Origin: Carboxylicivirga fragile
GTDB taxonomy: Bacteria > Bacteroidota > Bacteroidia > Bacteroidales > Marinilabiliaceae
DNA length: 64,000 bases
Reading direction: 5' to 3'
NCBI GenBank assembly: GCA_025499625.1
Contig: JAFMVD010000014.1
Location: 46,138-110,137 of the forward strand
Positions 44,754-52,122 of the stretch are shown here, in pieces (position 1 is the first letter of the stretch; every line of letters starts with the position of its first letter). Below the pieces are notes generated by a model that ran no database searches, was not told the DNA's origin, and saw nothing but the letters and a program-made list of their open reading frames with translations. Both the position numbers and the translations under genes were made by a program.

Positions 44754-44921
44754 ATGGAACAAATAAAATCACTGAACGGAATGGTACAACACCTACTAAA
44801 ACTAGGTGTAAATAAAAGAATTGCGGTTGCAGTAGCTGAAGATGACAATACCATCAAGTCATTATTTAAGGTTAAAAAATCACAAATCAAACATTACTTT
44901 TTTATCCAGCAACTTAATTAA
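44754..44921 (+). pseudogene. Truncated duplicate of the phosphate butyryltransferase 5' end
   Basis: From the ATG at 44754, 34 codons match the start of the ptb gene at 51023 (90 of 102 bases; 31 of 34 residues, EQIKSLNGMVQHLLKLG). After ACCATC the similarity ends, and the frame continues for 21 unrelated codons to a TAA at 44919. Nine of the twelve base differences fall at third codon positions, so the two copies appear to have diverged while still coding. The fragment lies just beyond the Lrp gene that faces the fermentation operon. It is most likely a remnant of an earlier ptb copy. Confidence 0.85.
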
Positions 44922-44961
44922 GATTAGGTAGTAGATTTAACCTTCACTAGCACAAACAATC

Positions 44962-45420
44962 TTAAATATCAAAGACAGTTTTTACACTTGAAGAAATTAT
45001 AAAAGTACTGTTAAAGCGGCTTACGATATCAATTTTAGACAATTTCTCTTGCACGAATATGCTATATGCATTCATATCCTTTACCATCAATTTTATCAAG
45101 GCATCATAATTACCCGATGTATAATAAAACTCCATCACTTCAGTAAGAACCATCACCTCATTCTTAAATTTTTCAACTGCATCACGCGAGTGGTTTTCCA
45201 TAGATAATGAAATAAAAACCACCATACTCCTATCTAATACCTCCGGTTCTAATAAGGCGACATAACCTTTAATAATACCGCGCTTTTCCAACTTCTTAAT
45301 ACGCTCATAAACTGGCGTATTACTTAAATAAAGTTTCTTTGACAATTCCTTAATTGTTATCCTGCAATCTTGCTGAAGAAGTCTTAATAATTTGCGGTCG
45401 GTCTGATCTAAATTTTTCAT
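44962..45420 (-). CDS. Lrp/AsnC-family transcriptional regulator
   Basis: This 152-residue regulator has an N-terminal winged helix (LDQTDRKLLRLLQQDCRITI, LSKKLYLSNTPVYERIKKLE) and a C-terminal RAM amino-acid-sensing domain (VVFISLSM, VMEFYYTSGNYDALIKLMV). It is divergent from butyrate kinase across a 169-bp gap. A branched-chain or other amino acid sensor there would fit control of the amino-acid fermentation operon. That control is inferred from position. Confidence 0.9.
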   Translation of the reverse strand: MKNLDQTDRKLLRLLQQDCRITIKELSKKLYLSNTPVYERIKKLEKRGIIKGYVALLEPEVLDRSMVVFISLSMENHSRDAVEKFKNEVMVLTEVMEFYYTSGNYDALIKLMVKDMNAYSIFVQEKLSKIDIVSRFNSTFIISSSVKTVFDI

Positions 45421-45550
45421 AACAAGAAAATTTATCTATTAGAACAATTAACAAATGCAAATTATAGAATAGCATACTATTCTCATAGTTTTAACCCAGT
45501 AATGTTTTCTGTTTTAATGTAATCTTACAGATTTATATTTCGCCTTAAAA

Positions 45551-45558
45551 TATATTTG
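45551..45558 (+). promoter_or_regulatory. TAnnTTTG -7 element of the buk operon
   Basis: TATATTTG lies 31 bp before the butyrate kinase ATG. A -33 TTG at standard spacing is not clear, which would fit an activator-dependent promoter facing the Lrp gene. Confidence 0.55.
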
Positions 45559-45589
45559 TAGAAAATTATATCAACAACAAACATTCATC

Positions 45590-46660
45590 ATGAATAACGA
45601 AATCGTAATTGTTATTAATCCCGGATCAACATCAACCAAAATTGCTATTTATAATCGCAAGACAAAGTTGGGTTCCAAAACAATTGGGCACTACCAATCA
45701 GATTTAGACCAGTTCGAACGAATTGGTGATCAACTAGAATACCGATTTGAAATAATTCGCGACACCGTAAATTCATTTTTCGAAAACAACACCTATAAAG
45801 TTGTTGGTGTAGTAGGCCGTGGCGGAATAGTCAAACCACTTTCTGGGGGCACATATAAGATTAACTCCGAATTCTTATACGATGCTGCCAATGGCACATA
45901 CGGCGATCATGCTTCAAATTTAGGAAGCCTTTTGGCCGATCGATTAAAAGATGAGTTCGGATTAAAAGACAGCTACACCGTCGATCCTGTTTCTTCCTCA
46001 AACATATCCCCAATAGCTGAAATATCTGGCGTACCAGGGATAAAGCGCAATGGAAGAGGACATCCCTTAAATATGAAAATGACGGCTCGAAAGGTTGCCC
46101 TAATGCAAAATATTCCGTTTGAAAAGACCAACTATGTCGTTGCCCATTTAGGTGGTGGAATATCAATTGCACATATTCAAGGTGGTAAAATAGTGGATAT
46201 AAACGATGCTTTACTAGGCATGGGACCTTTCTCTCCTAATCGAGCAGGCGCCATTCCGTTAAGAGGTATCATGAAACTATGCACAGAAATGACTTACGAT
46301 GAAGTTGCTAATCTTTTATCTAAAAACAGTGGACTTAAAGGTTATTTAGGGAAAGAAGATTTACGTGATGTCATCCAACTTGTCGAATCTGGTCACGAAA
46401 ATGCCACCTTGATTTACAACGCTTTTGTTTATCAAATATCTAAAGAAATAGGTGCCTATTTTGCCGCAACAAAAGGTCAGGCGCAGGCGATAATTGCAAC
46501 AGGTGGAATTGCCTTTAACGAAAAATTCATCACTGATCTGAAGAGCTATGTTGGTTGCCTGACCGAATTCCATGTTTACCCCGGCGAGAATGAAATGGAA
46601 GCACTAGCAGAAGGTGCATTCAGAGTGATTGATAAAGTTGAAATTGCACAAACATATTAA
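45590..46660 (+). CDS. buk: Butyrate kinase (acyl kinase)
   Basis: It transfers phosphate from acyl phosphate (butyryl, isobutyryl or related) to ADP, the ATP-forming end step of fermentation. The 356-residue acetokinase-family protein has VVINPGSTSTKIAIYN (residues 6-21), GRGGIVKPL, GHPLNMKMTARKVA, AHLGGGISIA and ATGGIAFN. The length and these motifs match Buk rather than acetate kinase. It heads the rightward fermentation operon whose last gene is ptb. A short 39-bp gap separates it from the oxidoreductase gamma gene. Confidence 0.94.
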   Translation: MNNEIVIVINPGSTSTKIAIYNRKTKLGSKTIGHYQSDLDQFERIGDQLEYRFEIIRDTVNSFFENNTYKVVGVVGRGGIVKPLSGGTYKINSEFLYDAANGTYGDHASNLGSLLADRLKDEFGLKDSYTVDPVSSSNISPIAEISGVPGIKRNGRGHPLNMKMTARKVALMQNIPFEKTNYVVAHLGGGISIAHIQGGKIVDINDALLGMGPFSPNRAGAIPLRGIMKLCTEMTYDEVANLLSKNSGLKGYLGKEDLRDVIQLVESGHENATLIYNAFVYQISKEIGAYFAATKGQAQAIIATGGIAFNEKFITDLKSYVGCLTEFHVYPGENEMEALAEGAFRVIDKVEIAQTY

Positions 46661-46699
46661 TTGTAATCCTGATCAACAACACATTTAAAACCGAATAAA

Positions 46700-47245
46700 A
46701 TGAAAGAAATTAGATGGCATGGAAGAGGCGGTCAAGGCGGATTTACAGCCTCCCGACTATTAGGCATTGCGGCAAGTGTACATGGCAATAAGCACGCACT
46801 GGCATTTCCTTCTTTTGGTCCAGAACGACGAGGTGCTCCTGTTTTGGCCTTCACTAAGATTGATGATACAAAACTCAACGACCGTAGCGAAGTTGAAGAA
46901 AGTGACTATGTGGTAGTAATGGACGAAACGCTAATCGATTCCGGGTTTTCAAAAGGCATTAAAACTGGCGCTACAATCGTAATTAATACCACACAACCCG
47001 AACGCTATAGAGCCTTATTGCCAAGCTACACTATTATGAGCATTGATGCTTCAAAAATAGCTATGGAGATTCTAGGTCGTCATATTACCAATACGGCAAT
47101 GTATGGAGCTTTAGCCGCTGCATCAGATTTAGTTAGCCTCGATGCCGCACTCGAAAGCATTAAAACAGAAATGAAACCTGCCATTGCAGAAAAGAACATG
47201 AGAATAGTAAAACTTGCTTACGAAACGGTAAAAAACCAGATGTGA
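46700..47245 (+). CDS. 2-oxoacid:ferredoxin oxidoreductase gamma subunit (Vor/Por type)
   Basis: This 181-residue gamma subunit of a pyruvate/ketoisovalerate:ferredoxin oxidoreductase opens KEIRWHGRGGQGGFTASRLLG and continues FPSFGPERRGAPVLAFTKI, the family hallmark. Gene order gamma-delta-alpha-beta is that of four-subunit POR/VOR enzymes of archaea and anaerobes. The complex oxidatively decarboxylates a 2-oxoacid to acyl-CoA while reducing ferredoxin. The stop TGA overlaps the next ATG (TGATG), indicating translational coupling. Confidence 0.92.
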   Translation: MKEIRWHGRGGQGGFTASRLLGIAASVHGNKHALAFPSFGPERRGAPVLAFTKIDDTKLNDRSEVEESDYVVVMDETLIDSGFSKGIKTGATIVINTTQPERYRALLPSYTIMSIDASKIAMEILGRHITNTAMYGALAAASDLVSLDAALESIKTEMKPAIAEKNMRIVKLAYETVKNQM

Positions 47246-47544
47246 TGAATCAACCAAAGAAACAAGAATTTAAAACCCCAAAGCACATTGATGATTACCC
47301 AACAGGGCCACAATATACGGCAGGATTCTTACCTGAAACAAATGCCGGTTGGCGAACCGTACGACCACTTGTAGATCATGAAGCCTGTGTATTTTGTCTA
47401 CGTTGCTATATGCTTTGTCCGGACGGCACCATATTTAAGGATAACGGGAAAATAAACATTGATATGGATTATTGCAAGGGATGTGGTGTATGTGCATTTG
47501 AATGCCCGAAAGATGCCATAACAATGATAAAAGAAGAATTGTAA
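47245..47544 (+). CDS. 2-oxoacid:ferredoxin oxidoreductase delta subunit (2x[4Fe-4S] ferredoxin)
   Basis: This 99-residue electron-transfer subunit has two classical [4Fe-4S] motifs, CVFCLRCYMLCP and CKGCGVCAFECP, which pass electrons from the thiamine site to ferredoxin. ATG 47245 is used rather than the GTG at 47242. It lies between the gamma and alpha genes in the standard order. Confidence 0.93.
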   Translation: MNQPKKQEFKTPKHIDDYPTGPQYTAGFLPETNAGWRTVRPLVDHEACVFCLRCYMLCPDGTIFKDNGKINIDMDYCKGCGVCAFECPKDAITMIKEEL

Positions 47545-47573
47545 ACTAATCTAGTGAATTCAATTTGTGATCG

Positions 47574-48764
47574 ATGAAAAATAATAAAATATTTATATCA
47601 GGTGATGAGGCCGTTGCTGTTGGCGTAAAACTATCACGTCCTCATGTTATTGCCGCTTATCCAATAACACCCCAAACAATAACAGTTGAGCGCCTATCTG
47701 ACATGGTAGAAGCAAAAGAATTGGATGCGGAATACATGCATGTTGAATCAGAACATTCAGCCATATCTGCGACTATGGGAGCTTCAGCCGTTGGAGCGCG
47801 TACTTTTACAGCTTCTTCTTCGCAGGGATTACTGTACATGACAGAAGGTTTACATTATTGTAGCGGCGGCCGCTACCCTGTTGTTATGATGAATGCTAAC
47901 CGTTCGGTAGCCTTGCCATGGAGTATTTATGGAGATCAACGTGATTCTTTATCCCTTTTAGACTCTGGTTGGATTCAAGTATATGTAGAGGATGCTCAAG
48001 AGGCCTTAGATATGATTATTCAAGCCTATAAAATTGCCGAGCATAAAGATGTTTTAACACCAATGATGGTTAATCTTGATGGATTCATATTAACACATAC
48101 CTATGAATTGGTTGATATTCCAAATCAGGATGAAGTTGATCAATTTCTACCAGCATTTATCACTCCAAACAAAATGTCTTTTGAAGACCCCAAGAATTTA
48201 GGTTTTAGCTCAAAGCCTGATGATAATACCGAATTCAAATACCAACAGAACGAAGCCATGTTCAACGCAATACCTGTATTACAAGACGTTGATAAGGAGT
48301 TTGGATCAAAATTTGGCCGCACCTACCACGGTATGGTTGAGGAATACAAATGTGAAGATGCCGAAGTTGTATTAGTTGCCTTGGGAAGTGTATGTGGAAC
48401 CGTACGTGTAGTGATTGATAACATGCGTAAAGCAGGTAAGAAAGTTGGCTTACTAAAAATACGATACATGCGTCCTTTCCCAGAGGCTGAAGTAAAAGCA
48501 TTAGGTAAGCGTGTTAAAGCAATGGGTGTAATTGATAAAGATATTTCATTTGGATACGAAGGTACCGTTTACACCAATGTCAACTCTGCTCTATCTAAAA
48601 TAGACAAGCACGTTTTCAAGCAAAACTTTGTTGGCGGACTAGGTGGCCGCGATATTACCAAGAATGAGATTGAAGCCATGTTTAACAAGCTCTTTCTAGG
48701 TATATCATCCGAGCAGGAAGAAAAAGTCGAATTTTTTAGTCTTAACGTTGAAACAAATGAATAA
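47574..48764 (+). CDS. 2-oxoacid:ferredoxin oxidoreductase alpha subunit
   Basis: This 396-residue alpha subunit has ISGDEAVAVGVKLSRPHVIAAYPITPQT at the N-terminus, then VESEHSAISATMGASAVGARTFTASSSQGLLYM and a C-terminal transketolase-like domain (VALGSVCGTVRVVIDNMR, GLLKIRYMRPFP). The substrate is not fixed by sequence. The acyl-phosphate pathway in the same operon (Ptb, Buk) and an aminotransferase suggest branched-chain 2-oxoacids such as 2-oxoisovalerate, rather than pyruvate. The next gene overlaps its 3' end by 8 bp. Confidence 0.92.
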   Translation: MKNNKIFISGDEAVAVGVKLSRPHVIAAYPITPQTITVERLSDMVEAKELDAEYMHVESEHSAISATMGASAVGARTFTASSSQGLLYMTEGLHYCSGGRYPVVMMNANRSVALPWSIYGDQRDSLSLLDSGWIQVYVEDAQEALDMIIQAYKIAEHKDVLTPMMVNLDGFILTHTYELVDIPNQDEVDQFLPAFITPNKMSFEDPKNLGFSSKPDDNTEFKYQQNEAMFNAIPVLQDVDKEFGSKFGRTYHGMVEEYKCEDAEVVLVALGSVCGTVRVVIDNMRKAGKKVGLLKIRYMRPFPEAEVKALGKRVKAMGVIDKDISFGYEGTVYTNVNSALSKIDKHVFKQNFVGGLGGRDITKNEIEAMFNKLFLGISSEQEEKVEFFSLNVETNE

Positions 48765-49671
48765 CATGTTAGCCATTCCAAAAGTAAATGTTAAAAACAT
48801 GACCGATAAGGAATTTTTCTATGGTCATAAAGCTTGTGCCGGGTGTGGTGGAAGCATTGCTGTTCGACTAGCCTTAAAAGTATTGGGCGAACGCACCTTT
48901 GCAGCCTTACCAGCAGGATGTATGTCGGCAGTAGGGTTTATTTATCCACAAATGGCATTTAATATCAATGCACTAATCACCACTTTTCCGGGTGCTGCAA
49001 GTATGGGATCAGGTATAGCCGTTGGAGCCAAAGCCATAGGCCTTAAAGATTTCAAAACGGTTGTTATTGCCGGTGATGGAGGAACGGCTGACATTGGCTT
49101 TCAAGCACTATCCGGCATGATCGACAGAAATGACGATGTATTGTATATCTGCTACGACAATGAAGCCTACATGAATACGGGCATCCAGAAAAGCGGTCTT
49201 ACCCCTTATGGAACAAAAACAACGACCACACCAACGGGTAAAAACTTACCAGGTTCGGTTACGCATAAAAAGAACCTGTTTGAAATAATTGCAGCACACG
49301 ACATTGCTTATGCAGCAACAGCAAGCATAGGCTATCCGCAAGATTTCATAAATAAGGTCAACAAAGCAAAGCACACTAAAGGGACCTCTTTCATACATGT
49401 TTATGCCTCTTGCCCAACTGGATGGGGCACGCCAACAGAAACATCGGTTGACATAGCAAAAGAAGCTGTTGATTGTGGTTTGATATTTCTGGCTGAATAC
49501 GAAAATGGTGAATACAAACTTAATCGGAACCCTAAGAATTTTAAATCAGTAAATGATTACCTAGCGAAACAAGGACGCTTTAAACACATGTCTGATAGGG
49601 ATATTGAAATAGTAAGTAGCAACCGCGATAAAAAGTGGGAAAGAATGCGAAAGCATTGGCTTCAGAAATAG
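48757..49671 (+). CDS. 2-oxoacid:ferredoxin oxidoreductase beta subunit (thiamine-binding)
   Basis: This 304-residue beta subunit carries the thiamine diphosphate motif GDGGTADIGFQALSGMIDRN with NEAYMNTG. It also carries the family cysteines (ACAGCGGS and, later, ASCPTGW) that bind the proximal iron-sulfur cluster. The start could be ATG 48757 or 48766; the first overlaps the alpha gene by 8 bp. The hairpin at 49700-49742 follows before the next gene. Confidence 0.92.
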   Translation: MNNMLAIPKVNVKNMTDKEFFYGHKACAGCGGSIAVRLALKVLGERTFAALPAGCMSAVGFIYPQMAFNINALITTFPGAASMGSGIAVGAKAIGLKDFKTVVIAGDGGTADIGFQALSGMIDRNDDVLYICYDNEAYMNTGIQKSGLTPYGTKTTTTPTGKNLPGSVTHKKNLFEIIAAHDIAYAATASIGYPQDFINKVNKAKHTKGTSFIHVYASCPTGWGTPTETSVDIAKEAVDCGLIFLAEYENGEYKLNRNPKNFKSVNDYLAKQGRFKHMSDRDIEIVSSNRDKKWERMRKHWLQK

Positions 49672-49699
49672 CTTATTGTTACGTCCCACCCTGATTTAC

Positions 49700-49742
49700 T
49701 CGACCCATTGTATACATGCCCATGTAGTTATCAATGGGTCGA
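49700..49742. promoter_or_regulatory. Intra-operon hairpin between the beta subunit and aminotransferase genes
   Basis: A perfect 11-bp inverted repeat, tcgacccattg/caatgggtcga, has a 21-nt loop that itself contains acatg-cc-catgt. It fills most of a 113-bp gap within an otherwise tight operon. It has no T tract, so an operator or mRNA stability/attenuation element is more likely than a terminator. Confidence 0.6.
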
Positions 49743-49784
49743 TAAATCCTTCTTCCATTAATAGTAACTTTAAAACCCAGCAAC

Positions 49785-51005
49785 ATGATTACTAACTTAA
49801 ATGCAAGTTTTTCAAACATTAGCAACAACATTAAACGATCGGCAATAAGAGAAATTCTCAAACTCACACAGAACCCAGAAGTCATATCATTTGCAGGTGG
49901 CTTGCCTGCTCCTGAATCGTTTCCGGTCAATGATTTAAATGAAATTGTTAGTACCTTATTAAAAGAAGATGGACCTGCCTCACTTCAATACGACGCAACA
50001 GAAGGCATACTTGAACTTCGAGAATTATTAGTAGAAAAATACAGGGCAGAAGGTATTAATTGCACATTACAAAACCTCATCATAACCACTGCATCGCAGC
50101 AAGGCTTAGATTTAGTTGGTAAAATATTTATCAATAATAATGATAGCATCATATGTGGCTCTCCATCCTATCTTGGTGGAATTAGCGCATTTACGTCATA
50201 TGGTGCTAAAATACACAGTATCGAACTTGATGAATTTGGATTACGTGCTGATTTGTTAGAGCAAAAACTCAAGGAATTACAAAAGGCGGGCACTAAACCA
50301 AAATTCATTTATATCATTCCTGATTTTCAGAATCCAACGGGAATTACCATGCCCGAGTCTAGGCGACTTGAAATCATCGCATTAGCACACATTTATGATA
50401 TTCTAATTGTGGAAGATAGCCCATATCGTGAAATACGCTTTGAAGGACAAACACAACGTACAATGTATGAGCTAGATAAAGATAATCATGTAATAACACT
50501 TGGCACCTTCTCTAAGATAGTTGCACCTGGATTTCGCATAGGATGGGTTCTAGCTCCACCAGAGATAAATGAAAAAATAGTAATAGCGAAACAATCTACT
50601 GATTTATGCACCCCTACTTTTGTGCAAAAAATTGCAGTACGTTACATGAAATCACCTTATTTTTTAACCAACCTAAATAAAACGATTGAATTATACAAAC
50701 ACAGACGCAACGTTATGATTAATCAACTTGAGCGAAACATGCCCAAGGGGGTAACCTGGACAGTACCAGAAGGTGGCCTATTCTTATTTCTAACATTACC
50801 AGAACATATGGATGCTGAGCAATTATTTTACAAAGCTGTTGAAAACAAGGTGGCCTTTGTTTTAGGTAAAGTTTTTTATAGTAATGGTAAAATTACTAAC
50901 ACGCTCCGCCTAAATTTTTCGTATGTTAACGATGAAAAAACGATATTAGGCATTCAACGTTTGTCTTATTTAATTCAGAGAGAATTACAACTTTGTGTTG
51001 TTTAA
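49785..51005 (+). CDS. PLP-dependent aminotransferase (class I, LysN/2-aminoadipate type)
   Basis: This 406-residue fold-type I aminotransferase has VISFAGGLPAPESFPV, YDATEGILELRELL, PDFQNPTGITMP and the PLP-lysine segment LGTFSKIVAPGFRIGW. Relatives act on 2-aminoadipate, aromatic or branched-chain amino acids. Its place between the 2-oxoacid oxidoreductase and ptb implies it produces the 2-oxoacid for the pathway. The short gap (17 bp) to ptb supports co-transcription. Specificity cannot be told from sequence. Confidence 0.88.
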   Translation: MITNLNASFSNISNNIKRSAIREILKLTQNPEVISFAGGLPAPESFPVNDLNEIVSTLLKEDGPASLQYDATEGILELRELLVEKYRAEGINCTLQNLIITTASQQGLDLVGKIFINNNDSIICGSPSYLGGISAFTSYGAKIHSIELDEFGLRADLLEQKLKELQKAGTKPKFIYIIPDFQNPTGITMPESRRLEIIALAHIYDILIVEDSPYREIRFEGQTQRTMYELDKDNHVITLGTFSKIVAPGFRIGWVLAPPEINEKIVIAKQSTDLCTPTFVQKIAVRYMKSPYFLTNLNKTIELYKHRRNVMINQLERNMPKGVTWTVPEGGLFLFLTLPEHMDAEQLFYKAVENKVAFVLGKVFYSNGKITNTLRLNFSYVNDEKTILGIQRLSYLIQRELQLCVV

Positions 51006-51022
51006 TCAAAAAAAACAGGGAA

Positions 51023-51931
51023 ATGAATCAAATAAAATCACTGAACGGAATGGTACAACACCTACTAGAACTAGGTGTCAATAAGAAAATTGCTGTAGCC
51101 GTAGCCGAGGATGACAATACCATTGGTGCCATCATCGAGGCGCACCTATCCGGTTTTGCAACTCCAATACTTATTGGTGACAAAACAAGAATCACACAAC
51201 TTCTAGTTGGCGAAAACACAGATCCATCCAGTTTTCAGATAATAGACATCAAAGACAATCAAGCTGCCGTTGCTGAAGCGGTACGGATGGTAAAAGAAGA
51301 TGAAGCAGATGTATTGATGAAAGGCTTGGTTGGCACAGATAAGTTTTTAAAAGCTGTATTAAACAAAGAAAAAGGCCTATTGCCTCCGAAAGCTGTAATG
51401 AGTTACGTTTGTGCTTTAGATCTACCTAAATACGACAAACTACTTTTTGTTTCAGATACTGCGGTATTGCCATATCCCGATATCAATCAAAAAATAGCGA
51501 TGATTAATTATTCTGTTGCTATGGCTAAACGTTTTGGAATTGATAAACCAAAGGTAGCTCTCATAGGCGCCACCGAAAAACCAAATGCCGCATTTCCTAG
51601 TACCATAGATGATGCCACCATTTGTAAGTTAGCCGATCGAGGACAGATTAAAGACTGCATAATTGATGGCCCCTTAGATATATTTCTGGCCTGCGACAAA
51701 GCTAGTGTTGAAATTAAAGGTATTCCCACACCTATTAATGGCGAAGCCGATGCTTTAATATTCCCATCGCTTGAATCAGCCAACAGCTTTTACAAAGGGC
51801 AAATGCTTTTTGGAGGAGGTGAATTAGCTGGACTTATTCAAGGCACCATTAAACCGGTAGTTGTTATGTCGCGAAGCGAGAGCAAAAAGTCCAAGTTTTA
51901 CTGCATCGCATTATCATGTCTTATGGCATAA
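51023..51931 (+). CDS. ptb: Phosphate butyryltransferase (acyl-CoA:phosphate acyltransferase)
   Basis: This 302-residue enzyme exchanges CoA for phosphate on butyryl- or branched acyl-CoA, giving acyl phosphate for butyrate kinase. The N-terminus IKSLNGMVQHLLELGVNKKI and the conserved DVLMKGLVGTDKFLKAVLNKEKGL, SDTAVLPYPDI and EKPNAAFPSTIDD are typical of Ptb/Pta-like enzymes. ATG 51023 gives the family start; a 30-bp upstream extension is unlikely. It closes the fermentation operon. A truncated copy of its first 34 codons lies at 44754. Confidence 0.93.
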   Translation: MNQIKSLNGMVQHLLELGVNKKIAVAVAEDDNTIGAIIEAHLSGFATPILIGDKTRITQLLVGENTDPSSFQIIDIKDNQAAVAEAVRMVKEDEADVLMKGLVGTDKFLKAVLNKEKGLLPPKAVMSYVCALDLPKYDKLLFVSDTAVLPYPDINQKIAMINYSVAMAKRFGIDKPKVALIGATEKPNAAFPSTIDDATICKLADRGQIKDCIIDGPLDIFLACDKASVEIKGIPTPINGEADALIFPSLESANSFYKGQMLFGGGELAGLIQGTIKPVVVMSRSESKKSKFYCIALSCLMA

Positions 51932-52122
51932 AAAGAGTCCATCAGTTTATAGTCCGAAGGCCGAAGTTGAGATTAAGAATAATTTCACTTATAGAAACGG
52001 GTTCTAAGCTACATTGCTGAGGTCATAGCCCATACACGTTTACCTATCGGCGAATAAAACCTCACCAACTTCTAAGTGTTTTTTGTATTTTGTAAATCAT
52101 TTTAAACCGTTAGATTTAAAAA

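Noticed and set aside
44678..44890. Antisense frame over the ptb fragment
   Set aside because: A similar antisense frame is present over the intact ptb gene (51028-51219), so it simply mirrors the duplicated coding sequence.
49679..49930. Antisense 83-codon frame at the start of the aminotransferase gene
   Set aside because: It overlaps the strongly supported aminotransferase start and the hairpin, with no recognisable domain.
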